NCBI GenBank assembly: GCA_964448935.1
Contig: CAYVBE010000001.1
Span: 10,694-74,693, forward strand
Direction: 5' to 3'
From: CAYVBE01 sp964448935
GTDB lineage: Bacteria > Planctomycetota > Brocadiia > SM23-32
Length of the DNA: 64,000 nucleotides
A program made the translations under genes and the position numbers. Positions 52,629-61,482 of the stretch are shown here, one piece after another. The notes below the pieces were generated by a model that was given only the letters and a program-made list of their open reading frames with translations, searched no databases and was not told the DNA's origin. Numbering within the stretch: position 1 is the first letter of the stretch; every line of letters begins with the position of its first letter.

Positions 52629-54248
52629 TCAGGGGGCGTTCAGCCGCTGGTGGCGCAATGCGCGCGACACCGGCCCCAGCGGCACCGTAACGGCCGCGTG
52701 GACGCCTTCCGCCGACGACACGCGGACGGCGGCGGTCACGCCGCGCGGCACCGGCGCAATGGCCTGCGCAGGGACGCCGGCCAGCGCGAACCACCGCTCC
52801 AGACCCTCCGGCGCGACGTAGACCAGTGCCTGAGGCCGCTCGGGCATGCCCTCGATGGAGGCGTTGAATCGCGCCTCGTCCCGCAGCGAAAAACGCCCGC
52901 TGTCCCCGAGCGCCCGTATCTGGCGGACGCGTCTCAGGGACTCTGCGCCCACCAGCAGCGTGGTGCGTTCTTGGCCCGCATCCAGGGCGGCCTTCGCATC
53001 CTGGCCCAGCAGCCCGCCGAAGAGGGCGGCCCAGTTATCGTGCGGCACCACGTCCGCCGTGCGCACGCCGGACATGGTCCGGTCATCCGATTCTTTCGGT
53101 TCCAGCGTCAGAGGCAGGGGACGCGCGGACGCCGGCGTTTTCGCCAGCGCCTCCCAGAGCCGCGCAGGCCGGCCGGGGTTGCTGCCTGTAGATTGCAGCA
53201 GCAACTGGAGGCGCCGGCCGTCCCCGGGCCGGGGCAGGGCAGCCAGCACCTCGGCCGCCGGCTCCTCCGGCGCCTCGCTGTCTCCCAGAACCTGCCTCAG
53301 GCGGTTCAGCGGAGCCCTCAGCAGTTGGCGACCCGCCCGGAATCGGTGCAGCAGTGCGATGATGGCGTCGTCGGGACAGCGGTGCAGTGCGTCCAGGGAG
53401 CCGCGGGGCTGCAGCCCCAAAAGCACGGACAGCAGCGACCCCTGCAGGGGAGCCGCGCGGACGCCCAACAGGGCGCGCTCGTCGGTCAGGTCAATCCACA
53501 TCTCGGCGCGGTCCACCTGGCGGGCGATCAGGAAAGCCCTGTCGAGCTGCGCCTGGAACTCGGCCGTCTCTCCGGCGGTGGCTTCGGGCACGAAAGGCCG
53601 GTGCAGCGTCGCCTCCATCCGTTCCTTCATAAGCTGTATCTGACGTTCCACGTCGGCGTCGAAGACCTGCAGGAGCCGTCGGACATCCGCGCGCACGGAG
53701 ACCTGCCCGCGCCGCGGCCCGGAGAGGGCCGATCTCTCCACCGCTGCCCAGAATTCTCCCGGAGCGGCGTCGGGGTTGCGGGTGGCGGTGACCAGCGTTC
53801 CGCGTTCGCAGACCAGGGCATGACTTCCGGCCAGCGCTTCGCGCAGCCGGGCGGCGTCGGTCGTTCGGAATCGGAACACCCACGGATCGGCGTGCGTCGC
53901 AGGCGCACGGTAGAAGAACTCAACGGGTTGGGACAGGTCCAGGTACGTGGCGTCCGGCAGGCCCATGTGCGCGGCCAGGGCCTGGGCCAGGTCCGCCGCC
54001 TCCGTCCGGCCGTCCGCGGCCCGCAGCGGGCGGGCAAGCCGTTGCAGAAGATCGGCCGGGTCGGCGATCCTGCCCGCCAGCAGGCATTGCGAGGGGCCGG
54101 GCGGGTCGTCTGCGGTCGCCTGTTGCCCGGGGGTGGGCTGCGCCGCGGCAGCCGACAGCAGCAGGCAGGCGGCGGCCGCCGCAACACGGTAGAACGACCG
54201 TCGTCTCCGGGTCCACAGACCGAGCATCATGGGCTTCAGGGGGATCAT
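52629..54248 (-). CDS. Secreted protein of unknown function
   Basis: I do not recognise this 539-residue protein. It has a basic start then a hydrophobic segment (residues ~19-37, RVAAAAACLLLSAAAAQ) that looks like a signal peptide or anchor. The body is Arg/Ala/Leu rich with alternating helix and strand pattern, for example DATYLDLSQPVEFFYRAPA, ARLREALAGSHALVCERGTL and WAALFGGLLGQD. There are few cysteines. Several in-frame ATGs lie near the start; the first at 54248 is used. It lies upstream of the gsp operon on the same strand with its own promoter and 110 bp between them, and could be a secretion-related or envelope protein. Confidence 0.6.
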   Translation of the reverse strand: MIPLKPMMLGLWTRRRRSFYRVAAAAACLLLSAAAAQPTPGQQATADDPPGPSQCLLAGRIADPADLLQRLARPLRAADGRTEAADLAQALAAHMGLPDATYLDLSQPVEFFYRAPATHADPWVFRFRTTDAARLREALAGSHALVCERGTLVTATRNPDAAPGEFWAAVERSALSGPRRGQVSVRADVRRLLQVFDADVERQIQLMKERMEATLHRPFVPEATAGETAEFQAQLDRAFLIARQVDRAEMWIDLTDERALLGVRAAPLQGSLLSVLLGLQPRGSLDALHRCPDDAIIALLHRFRAGRQLLRAPLNRLRQVLGDSEAPEEPAAEVLAALPRPGDGRRLQLLLQSTGSNPGRPARLWEALAKTPASARPLPLTLEPKESDDRTMSGVRTADVVPHDNWAALFGGLLGQDAKAALDAGQERTTLLVGAESLRRVRQIRALGDSGRFSLRDEARFNASIEGMPERPQALVYVAPEGLERWFALAGVPAQAIAPVPRGVTAAVRVSSAEGVHAAVTVPLGPVSRALRHQRLNAP

Positions 54249-54278
54249 GGGAGAACGCCGCACAACTTTGACACGAAC

Positions 54279-54308
54279 ATTATAGCCGTACTGCCCCCCA
54301 AAGGCCAA
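54279..54308 (-). promoter_or_regulatory. Promoter of the unknown secreted-protein gene
   Basis: On the minus strand a perfect TATAAT (54284-54279) has TTGGCC (54308-54303) 18 bp upstream. Transcription near 54272 would leave about 24 nt before the ATG at 54248. Confidence 0.6.
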
Positions 54309-54346
54309 CACGTGCCCGCCGCAGTCGGGACGGGCAGCGGCTGAAG

Positions 54347-54375
54347 TTGCAGTGGGGGGCGGTCCGCGGTACAAT
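54347..54375 (+). promoter_or_regulatory. Promoter of the dksA-like/lspA genes
   Basis: TTGCAG (54347-54352) and TACAAT (54370-54375) are 17 bp apart. The start near 54382 leaves about 60 nt before the GTG at 54443. It is divergent from the promoter at 54279. Confidence 0.7.
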
Positions 54376-54442
54376 GCTCTCAGCCGGCAAACGGGCGCCC
54401 CGGCGGGGCTTTGGCACTCTTTGAGGAAGCGATGGTGACGCA

Positions 54443-54829
54443 GTGAAAAAGGCAGACCTTGAGGAATTCCGCAGGATGTTGGTCGAGCTGAAGCGCAAGC
54501 TCGCCAACAACATTGACTACCTGGAGAAAGGTGCGCTGAAGACCGGCGGGGAGAGCGGGGAGGACCTGTCGGAAGTGACGGCCGAGCACATGGCCGAGCG
54601 GGGGAGCGACAATTTCGCCCAGAGCCTCATGGTGCGTATCCTCCAGGACTGCGACGCCGAGGTGTGCGACATCAACCGCGCCCTGCAGAGAATTGACGAG
54701 GGCACGTACGGCCGGTGCGAGAACTGCGACGGGCAGATCGGGGAGAGGCGGCTGAAGGCCCTGCCGTTCGCCAGGTTGTGCATCGAGTGCAAACACGAGC
54801 AGGAGCGCCTGCCTGCGGCCGAGGAATAG
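54443..54829 (+). CDS. DksA/TraR-family C4 zinc-finger protein
   Basis: The 128-residue protein has an N-terminal coiled coil (residues ~5-80) and a zinc finger with C92, C95, C113 and C116 (GRCENCDGQIGERRLKAL, ARLCIEC). DksA proteins insert the coiled coil into the RNA polymerase secondary channel and act with ppGpp. The acidic tip pair of true DksA is not clearly present, so this may be one of the shorter TraR/YocK-like relatives. Start is GTG at 54443; GAGGAAG lies about 15 bases upstream. lspA follows after 54 bp. Confidence 0.85.
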   Translation: MKKADLEEFRRMLVELKRKLANNIDYLEKGALKTGGESGEDLSEVTAEHMAERGSDNFAQSLMVRILQDCDAEVCDINRALQRIDEGTYGRCENCDGQIGERRLKALPFARLCIECKHEQERLPAAEE

Positions 54830-54883
54830 GGCAGCCGTTCGCGCGGTTTCGGGCATTCTACCAACCATTTGCAGGACATCGTT

Positions 54884-55396
54884 TTGGAGTCACCACTGAA
54901 GCTGTTTCATTCCGGGCGGAAGTTGTTCTGGCTGCTGGCAGGTTCTGCCGTGCTGGCGGACCAGTTGACGAAGCGGTGGCTCTACGAGAGGCCGGTGGAA
55001 GGGGCGGGGCACATCGTGCACAACCTGTATCTGCTGCGCATTGTGCGGCACCCCGGAAACCCCGGCGGCGCGTTTGGCCTGCCCGGCGGGCCGGTTCTCT
55101 ACGCGGCGGCTGCGGTGCTGGGGCTGGCCCTCATTACGTTTTTCTTCGTCAGCACGCCCGCGCACGAGTCCCGCATCCACGCCGGGCTGGGTCTGATGGC
55201 AGGCGGCGCCCTGGGCAATCTGGTGGACCGTGTGACGCTGCGCGTGGTGCGGGACTTCATCGAGTTTCCGTTCCCCTGGCCGGCGTTCAACGTGGCGGAC
55301 GCACTGATTTGCGCGGGTTTCGGGCTGGTGCTGTGGGACGTGCTGGTGGAGATATGGCCCGGGTTATCCGGGGAGGCCGTTGACGACCCGGAATGA
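54884..55396 (+). CDS. lspA: Lipoprotein signal peptidase (signal peptidase II)
   Basis: LspA cleaves signal peptides of lipoproteins after diacylglycerol is added. The 170-residue membrane protein has four hydrophobic segments and both catalytic aspartates: D115 in GALGNLVDRV and D139 in FNVADALI. The N-terminal motif DQLTKRWLY and the NPGGAFG loop also fit. Two TTG starts are possible (54869 and 54884); the second is preferred because AGGA lies seven bases upstream. Its presence predicts many lipoproteins in this organism. Confidence 0.92.
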   Translation: MESPLKLFHSGRKLFWLLAGSAVLADQLTKRWLYERPVEGAGHIVHNLYLLRIVRHPGNPGGAFGLPGGPVLYAAAAVLGLALITFFFVSTPAHESRIHAGLGLMAGGALGNLVDRVTLRVVRDFIEFPFPWPAFNVADALICAGFGLVLWDVLVEIWPGLSGEAVDDPE

Positions 55397-55405
55397 CGTT
55401 TCTGC

Positions 55406-55433
55406 TTGCAACAGCGATGCTGGATGGTAGAAT
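55406..55433 (+). promoter_or_regulatory. Promoter of the FHA-GAF-PP2C gene
   Basis: TTGCAA (55406-55411) and TAGAAT (55428-55433) are separated by 16 bp. The predicted start near 55440 gives an ~80-nt leader before the ATG at 55522. Confidence 0.6.
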
Positions 55434-55521
55434 CCGTTTCAGCGGCAGGGCCGCCCGGCCGCCGCGCGTTTGGATGTGTTGATTTGCTGACTTTTTCTCC
55501 CGGCACGGAACCGGCGTTTTC

Positions 55522-57225
55522 ATGGCACATCTGATTGTCGAAAAAGGCGAGAATACCGGCGAGAAGATCCCGCTGTCGAAGCTGACGAATATTGGCCGCA
55601 GCAGCGATGCGGACCTGCAGTTGGACGACCTGACCGTCTCGAAGCGGCACGCCCGCATCCTGCGGAACGAAAAGGCCCAGTATGTCGTGGAGGACATGGG
55701 CAGCAGCAACGGCACCTACCTGAACGGCGTCCAGGTCAAAACCAAGCCGCTCAAGGAAGGCGACCAGATTCAGGTGGGCAAGACCGTTCTGACCTTCCAT
55801 CGTCCCGAGGAGGAGTCCGCCGCGATCCCCCGGACCAGCACGGAGACCATGCTGGACATCGAGCGGGGCGGCAAGGACAACTCGCAGGTAAGAAGTTCGG
55901 TGGACGTTGACCTGACCGAGCAGGACGCCGCCGCCATCGGCGAGAGCACCCTTGAGGACCTCAGCCGGACCAACTACCGGCTGCGCACGTTGCTGGAGAT
56001 CGGCCAGTCCATCGGCACGGCCCTGGACGAGGACGAGCTGCTCAACAAGATTCTGGACAGCCTGTTCGAGGTCTTCCCGGAGACGAACCGCGGCTTCATC
56101 ATCCTGCGTGACCCGGAAACGGGCCGCCTGACGCCCCGTGCCTCGCGCGTGACCCGGGGGGAGGGGGCCGAGGAGACGCTGCAGATCAGTGAAACCATCC
56201 TGGAATACGTGCTGAAGCGCAAGAAGGGCGTGCTGATCGAGGACACGATGAGCGACGAGCGCCTGCCCACCAGCCAGAGCATCCTGGATTTTGAGATGCG
56301 CTCGGTCATGTGCGCTCCGCTGAAGTACGAGGACGAGGTGCTGGGCTTCCTGCAGGTGGATACGGACCGCATCGCCACCAATTACGACGAAGAGGGGCTG
56401 ACCCTGCTGGTCGGCATCGCCAACCAGGCGGCCCTGACGATAGCCAACGCCAGGCTGCACCGGCAGGTCATCCAGCGGGAACGCCTGGACAGGGACCTGC
56501 AGCACGCGCGGCGCATTCAGAACAGCTTCCTCCCGCAGGAGCCGCCGAAGGTGGAAGGCTACGCCTTCGAGGACCGCTACGCCACCGCGCTGGAGGTCGG
56601 GGGCGACTTCTATGACTTCGTCGAAACACCGGCAGGGGACCTCCTGATCGTGGTGGGCGATGTCAGCGGCAAGGGCATCACGGCCGCCCTGATGATGGCC
56701 AAGATGGCCAGCAACGTCCGCTTCTTCGCGTCCACCGCCTCCGGGCCGGGCGAGCTCCTGGAGCGCCTCAACGAGGTGGCGCTCAGCTCCGAGACGGACA
56801 TGTTCGTGACCGTTCTGGTCATGTATCTGAACCCGGCGGAGCACACGATCCGCATGTCCAACGCCGGACATTGCTATCCGGTGGTGCGCAAGCAGGACGG
56901 CGACGTCCAGCGCATCGAAGGCGCCAACGGTTTCCCCGTGGCCATCACGATGGAGGCGGAGTTCCCGGAGATAACGTTCGAGGTGGATCCCGGCGACGTG
57001 CTCTGCCTGTTCACCGACGGCATCATCGAGGCGATGGACGAGAGCAAGAACCAGTTCGGCTATGACAAGCTCAATGACTGCCTCCGGAACGCCGAGGCGT
57101 TGCCGGAGGACGTGGTCAAGCACATCCAGCGCGGCATCCGCGACCACACCGGAATGGCGCCCCAGAGCGACGACCTGACGCTGGTCTGCTTCGGCCGCAC
57201 GAACGAGGTGGATTCGGGGGAGTGA
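55522..57225 (+). CDS. FHA-GAF-PP2C (RsbU/SpoIIE-type) protein phosphatase
   Basis: The 567-residue protein joins a phosphothreonine-binding FHA domain (~20-90, with GRSS, SKRH and SSNGTYLNG), a GAF domain (~150-310) and a SpoIIE/RsbU-like phosphatase domain (~330-560). Metal aspartates are seen in GGDFYDF, VGDVSGKG, FTDGIIEAMD and SDDLTLV. Such proteins dephosphorylate anti-anti-sigma factors and respond to phosphorylated proteins and small ligands. No STAS or kinase partner is beside it. The FHA domain suggests input from a Ser/Thr kinase, common in planctomycetes. It runs convergent to purN with 12 bases between. Confidence 0.92.
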   Translation: MAHLIVEKGENTGEKIPLSKLTNIGRSSDADLQLDDLTVSKRHARILRNEKAQYVVEDMGSSNGTYLNGVQVKTKPLKEGDQIQVGKTVLTFHRPEEESAAIPRTSTETMLDIERGGKDNSQVRSSVDVDLTEQDAAAIGESTLEDLSRTNYRLRTLLEIGQSIGTALDEDELLNKILDSLFEVFPETNRGFIILRDPETGRLTPRASRVTRGEGAEETLQISETILEYVLKRKKGVLIEDTMSDERLPTSQSILDFEMRSVMCAPLKYEDEVLGFLQVDTDRIATNYDEEGLTLLVGIANQAALTIANARLHRQVIQRERLDRDLQHARRIQNSFLPQEPPKVEGYAFEDRYATALEVGGDFYDFVETPAGDLLIVVGDVSGKGITAALMMAKMASNVRFFASTASGPGELLERLNEVALSSETDMFVTVLVMYLNPAEHTIRMSNAGHCYPVVRKQDGDVQRIEGANGFPVAITMEAEFPEITFEVDPGDVLCLFTDGIIEAMDESKNQFGYDKLNDCLRNAEALPEDVVKHIQRGIRDHTGMAPQSDDLTLVCFGRTNEVDSGE

Positions 57226-57237
57226 GGACCCCGCGTC

Positions 57238-57873
57238 TTACGCGTGCGAGGGCGGCAGCACGCGCACCTTGCGGTCCGCCACCTCCAGCCGCTCCTCGGC
57301 GAACAGGTTGATGGCCTCGGGGTAGGCTTCCTTTTCCTTCTCGAACACACGGTCTGCCAGCGTGTGCTCGTCGTCCCCCTCTTCCACCGGCACCGCTTTC
57401 TGCACGATGACGGGGCCGTGGTCGTAGCGGTTGTCGGCGAAGTGCACCGTGCAGCCGCTGACCTTGCAGCCGTATTCCAGCACGGCGCGGTGCACGCGGT
57501 CGCCGTAATACCCCTTGCCCCCGAAGGAGGGCAGCAGGGCGGGGTGGATGTTCATGACCCGGCCGATGTAGCGGTCCGGAATGCGGTAGAGGAACAGGAA
57601 GCCGGCCATGGCCACCAGGTCCACGTCGGCGGAGTCGAGTTCGTCCGTGATGGCGGCGCTGAACTCCTCGGTGCCGTCAAAATCGTCGGGCCGCACCACG
57701 GCCGAGTCCACGTTGTGTTTGCGGGCGCGCAGTAGGCCGTAGGCATCGGGGTCGCTGGAGATCACTTTCACCACGGTGGCCTTGAGCCGGCCGGCTTCGG
57801 AGAGGTCCAGGAAGTTCTGCAAGGTGCGGCCGCCGCCGCTTATCAGCACGCCGAGTCTGACGGGTTCGGTCAT
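57238..57873 (-). CDS. purN: Phosphoribosylglycinamide formyltransferase
   Basis: PurN transfers a formyl group from 10-formyl-THF to GAR in purine synthesis. The 211-residue product has GVLISGGGRTLQN (phosphate-binding) and the active-site NIHPALLPSFGGKGYYG, with N108 and H110, and D151 in YDHGPVIVQ, matching the E. coli triad N106/H108/D144. GGGAG lies seven bases before the ATG. A TTGACA lies on the minus strand around 57940, but no good -10 is at the proper distance. Confidence 0.93.
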   Translation of the reverse strand: MTEPVRLGVLISGGGRTLQNFLDLSEAGRLKATVVKVISSDPDAYGLLRARKHNVDSAVVRPDDFDGTEEFSAAITDELDSADVDLVAMAGFLFLYRIPDRYIGRVMNIHPALLPSFGGKGYYGDRVHRAVLEYGCKVSGCTVHFADNRYDHGPVIVQKAVPVEEGDDEHTLADRVFEKEKEAYPEAINLFAEERLEVADRKVRVLPPSHA

Positions 57874-57969
57874 TACGTGGCTCCCATCGAGGTTCTTTTT
57901 CCGAATGATAATCTGGCCGGAGCGGGCCCTTTTGTCAAACGGAACGCGCCCGGCCCCGGCAATCGCGGC

Positions 57970-57997
57970 TTGCATTGAGCGCGGTTTCGCGTACAGT
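57970..57997 (+). promoter_or_regulatory. Promoter of the GH52-like gene
   Basis: TTGCAT (57970-57975) and TACAGT (57992-57997) are 16 bp apart; transcription near 58004 leaves ~44 nt before the ATG at 58048, which has GGAGG upstream. Confidence 0.55.
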
Positions 57998-58047
57998 GAT
58001 GTGACTGCACCGCGCAACAGGCGCCCTACGGACGCGGAGGATAATCC

Positions 58048-60219
58048 ATGCAATTGATCGCAGACGCTGCCGCCACACTGGGTGGGCGGTTCAACCTGCT
58101 CTTTCACCCGCACGCGCGGGCTCTCTACCAGCACGCGTTCGGTCCGTTTCCGGGCAAGGCCCTGGAGCTGACCGTGGGCGTAAAGGGGGGCGACGGCACC
58201 GTGTGGGCGTTGCCGTTCTGCCCGGAGGCACAGGATTTCCCCTACGTCGAGCAGTTCGCCACGCTGACTTCCATCCGCTACCGCGCGGTCCATCCCGGGA
58301 TCGGCGTGGAGCTGACCATGGAGGTCCGCGCGCCGTTCTACCCGCGCGACGTGCGCCTGTCCACCGCGCCTTTGTACTATGTGGACATCGGGGTCAAGAG
58401 GCTGGAGGCGTTCCGCCATGTACAGCCGGAGTCGCCGCTGAAGCGTGGGGAGATCGTCTTCGAGCTTGCCGGCGAAGGGGTGGAGTTCGACCGCACGGAG
58501 GGAGGGTTCCGTTACTGTTTCACGGACGCTTCGGAGAGCCCTTCGGATGCGGAACCGCTGGAGGTCGAACTGAACTCATGGGTGGAATCCGAGGAGGCGG
58601 AGCCGTTCGGCGACGCCGGGCTGCGCAGGAAGTTCGACCTCGAGGTCAACGGCGGTGCCCGGATGCGGCTGATCTGGTCGAGCTGGGTGGAGGAGCCGGT
58701 CCTGCGCGTTTTCGACGAGCCGACGACGTTGAGATACCTGGAGAGCTTCGACTCCCGCGAAGAACTGGTAGCGTGGGCACGGGAGGAGCGGGATTCGATC
58801 CTGCAGAGGTGCGGCTTTCTGGACAGTGTGTTCCGGAGCTGGAGCTTCGGCACGGCCGCCTCGGACCTGAGCGCGCTGGCGCTGCACTCCTTCCTGGCCA
58901 ACACGTGGTGGACGCGCCGGAAGGACGGCTCCGATTGGTTCAGCGTCTGGGAAGGGCGGTGCTATTTCCATTCCACCGTGGACGTGGAGTACAACGACGC
59001 GCTGATCTACTTCGCCCTCTGGCCCGAGCTTCTGGAGATGCTGCTGGACGAGTGGGTCGAGTTCGAGAAGGACGGGGCGGATGTGCTGGGTGCCGATGGG
59101 AAGGGGACGGCCTTCCTGTGTCACGACATGGGCGTGGGCCACGTGGTCGGCCGGCAGGGCTACCACCATCACATGCCCGTCGAGGAGAGCGTGAACTACC
59201 TGCTGCTGCTGGCCGCCTGGACGGCCTTCACGGGCGAGGCCAAGAAGGCGGCGCAGAAACTGCCGTTCTGCCGACGCCTGGGGGAGTTCCTGGTCAAGTC
59301 CGACACCACCGGCAACGGGGTGCCCGATGCCGGAACGGCCAACACCATTGACGACGCCAGCCCGGCCGTGCAGTACGGCCGCGAGCAGGTTTACCTGGCG
59401 GTCAAGACGCAGGCCGCGCTCTGGGCGCTGGCCGAACTGGAGGAGAAGTGCGGGGAGAAGGAGTCACGCGCCGAGCGCTGGCGGGCCTTCGCTTCCAAGA
59501 GCATCAAGACGATTGACCAACAGGCGTGGCTGGAGGACCATTACGCCGTCACGCTTACCCGCACCACGGAGGGGCTGGAAGACCCCTGGACCGGCGAGGC
59601 CCTGGAGGCCGGAGATCTGTCCGGCTGGGACGATCACACCATCTACACCGCCAACGGGCTGCTCTACCTCTTCCTGGCCGGCGTGCGGATGCCCCGCTGG
59701 CGGTTGGGGCGGATGGCCCGCGACCTGGAGAACGCCACCCGCGCCACCATGACCGCCTACGGCTGCCGACACTCCAGCACCGGCGACCGCATCGTGTGGT
59801 TCTCCCAGAACATGTGGCGGGACTACGTCGCCGCCTACCTGCAGATTGACATGCTCAGCAACGTGGAGCGCTACTGGGACTACCAGCTCACCACCGGCGG
59901 GCAGGAGAGCGGCTCGCTGTACTACGACACCACCGAGCAGAATTACCTGGCCTACTATCCCAGAGGGGCCACGGTGTTCGGCATGGCGCTCTGCGCGGCG
60001 GGGATGAGCCTGGACCGGCTGGAGGGCCAGCTGACCCTGAAACCCTTGCGGCCCACGCTGCGGGTGCCCCTGCTGCCCCTGGCCGATTGGCGGCAGATGC
60101 GCGTGCCCGTGCTGACCGTCAAGACGCGCCAGGGCGCCACCAGCGCGCGGATTTCGGAGCAGGACCTCCTGGGCGACCTGACCGTCACCGTGGTGGGACC
60201 GGAGCTCGAGCCGGAGTGA
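58048..60219 (+). CDS. Glycoside hydrolase with (alpha/alpha)6 barrel, GH52-like
   Basis: The 723-residue protein has an N-terminal beta-rich part (1-270) and a helical barrel (280-690), the architecture of GH52 beta-xylosidases and GH116. Local resemblances to GH52 include WEGRCYFHSTVDVEYND near 301-317, CHDMGVGHVV, the run TIDDASPAVQYGREQVYLA with D435/D436 and YYPRGATVFG near 640. E302 and D435 or D436 are candidates for nucleophile and acid/base by position, but this is inference. There is no signal peptide, so it would act inside the cell on imported xylo-oligosaccharides, complementing the secreted GH10. Confidence 0.6.
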   Translation: MQLIADAAATLGGRFNLLFHPHARALYQHAFGPFPGKALELTVGVKGGDGTVWALPFCPEAQDFPYVEQFATLTSIRYRAVHPGIGVELTMEVRAPFYPRDVRLSTAPLYYVDIGVKRLEAFRHVQPESPLKRGEIVFELAGEGVEFDRTEGGFRYCFTDASESPSDAEPLEVELNSWVESEEAEPFGDAGLRRKFDLEVNGGARMRLIWSSWVEEPVLRVFDEPTTLRYLESFDSREELVAWAREERDSILQRCGFLDSVFRSWSFGTAASDLSALALHSFLANTWWTRRKDGSDWFSVWEGRCYFHSTVDVEYNDALIYFALWPELLEMLLDEWVEFEKDGADVLGADGKGTAFLCHDMGVGHVVGRQGYHHHMPVEESVNYLLLLAAWTAFTGEAKKAAQKLPFCRRLGEFLVKSDTTGNGVPDAGTANTIDDASPAVQYGREQVYLAVKTQAALWALAELEEKCGEKESRAERWRAFASKSIKTIDQQAWLEDHYAVTLTRTTEGLEDPWTGEALEAGDLSGWDDHTIYTANGLLYLFLAGVRMPRWRLGRMARDLENATRATMTAYGCRHSSTGDRIVWFSQNMWRDYVAAYLQIDMLSNVERYWDYQLTTGGQESGSLYYDTTEQNYLAYYPRGATVFGMALCAAGMSLDRLEGQLTLKPLRPTLRVPLLPLADWRQMRVPVLTVKTRQGATSARISEQDLLGDLTVTVVGPELEPE

Positions 60220-60221
60220 TC

Positions 60222-61475
60222 TCAATAGTCCCGGCTGAAGACGTGGGCGAAGACGCGGGCGTCTCCCAGCATATCGCTTACCGAGCAGCTTTCGTTGGCC
60301 TGGTGCTCGGTGCCGTTTGAGGTCATCCAGCAGGCCGCCTGCAGGCCGTGGCGGCGGAAGAGGGAGGCCACCGTCATGCCGCCTATGCCGGCTGTCTCAG
60401 GCTCGACGCCAAGGGCTTCGCGGAGGGCGGCTTCCAACAGGCCGACCACGGGGGCGTCGGTGGGCGTGGCGTCCGGGGCGTCCATCCGGGTTCTAACCCT
60501 CACCTCCGTCCGTGTTCCCATCTGCTCGTCAATCGCGCGGCACTCCCCACGCATGGACTCCAGCACCTCGTCCAGGTCGTAGTGTGGCAATACGCGGCAG
60601 TCCAGGCAGAACAGGTCCTCGCCGGGAATCGTGTTGACGTTCGGCACGTTGGCCGCGTGCAGCGTTGGCTCAAAGGTGGAGCGCGGCGGGCGGAAGACCT
60701 CGTCGGCCGCGTCGAAGCGGCCCGGCAGCGCCTCGTCCAGCCGGCAGACCAGGCGGGAGGCCGTGCGGAAGGTGTTCACGCCGCGCTGCGGCGCCGAGCC
60801 GTGGGCCTGCTTGCCGTGCACGTTGATCTCGACCCAGAGCACGGACTTCTCGGCCACCTCGATCATCGAGCCGTCCTCGTTACCCGCGTCCGGCACGATG
60901 TGGATGTCTTTGGGCGAGAACAGGTCGCCGTGCTCCGTCAGGACGTATTCGAGGCCCAGTTCGCTGCCGGTTTCCTCGTCGGACACGAAGAGGAGCCGGA
61001 CCGGATGGGGAGGGGAGATGTCGTTCTCGACCAGCGCGCGGGCGGCGAAGACCGAGCTGACGATGCTCTGCTGGTTGTCCGTGACACCGCGGCCGTAGAT
61101 CGTGTCGCCTTCGCGCCGGAGCCGGAAGGGATCCGAATCCCAGCCTTTCCAGGACCCATCTCCCCTCTGCTCGCCGGGCGGCACCACGTCCAGGTGTGTC
61201 AGCACCCAGGTGCAGGGCGCCTCTCGGCGGCCGGGCACGGTGGCGATGAAGTTAGGCCGCGTGCCCTCGGGCGTGCGCTCATCCGGGGAGTCGCAGTGCC
61301 GGATGTCCGTGATCCCGCAGTCGGCCAGGTAGCCCTCGAGGAACCGCGCCTTCTCCCACTCGCCGGGTCCCCCGTTCGTGGGACCGATGGCCGGGCGGCG
61401 GGTCAGCTCGGCCTGCAGGTTGATCATCTGGTCGCTGCGGCTTTTCAGCCAGTTGCTGAGCGCGGAGAAGTTCAT
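60222..61475 (-). CDS. M20-family metallopeptidase (ArgE/DapE/CPG2 type)
   Basis: The 417-residue protein has the dizinc ligands H94 and D96 (THLDVVPP), D133 (GRGVTDNQQ) and the catalytic/ligand glutamates near 167-168 (SDEETGS). The inserted dimerisation domain spans ~200-310 and SNGTEHQANESCSVSD lies near the end. The ATG follows GAGG by five bases. Substrates in this family range from acetyl-ornithine to dipeptides; ERTPEGTRPNFIA favours a carboxypeptidase or dipeptidase, but this is not decisive. It is the last gene of the kdsD operon. Confidence 0.9.
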   Translation of the reverse strand: MNFSALSNWLKSRSDQMINLQAELTRRPAIGPTNGGPGEWEKARFLEGYLADCGITDIRHCDSPDERTPEGTRPNFIATVPGRREAPCTWVLTHLDVVPPGEQRGDGSWKGWDSDPFRLRREGDTIYGRGVTDNQQSIVSSVFAARALVENDISPPHPVRLLFVSDEETGSELGLEYVLTEHGDLFSPKDIHIVPDAGNEDGSMIEVAEKSVLWVEINVHGKQAHGSAPQRGVNTFRTASRLVCRLDEALPGRFDAADEVFRPPRSTFEPTLHAANVPNVNTIPGEDLFCLDCRVLPHYDLDEVLESMRGECRAIDEQMGTRTEVRVRTRMDAPDATPTDAPVVGLLEAALREALGVEPETAGIGGMTVASLFRRHGLQAACWMTSNGTEHQANESCSVSDMLGDARVFAHVFSRDY

Positions 61476-61482
61476 CGCGGCC

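Noticed and set aside
57905..57945. Minus-strand TTGACA upstream of purN as a promoter
   Set aside because: No -10 box lies at 16-18 bp; the best candidate GATTAT is at 19 bp and weak.
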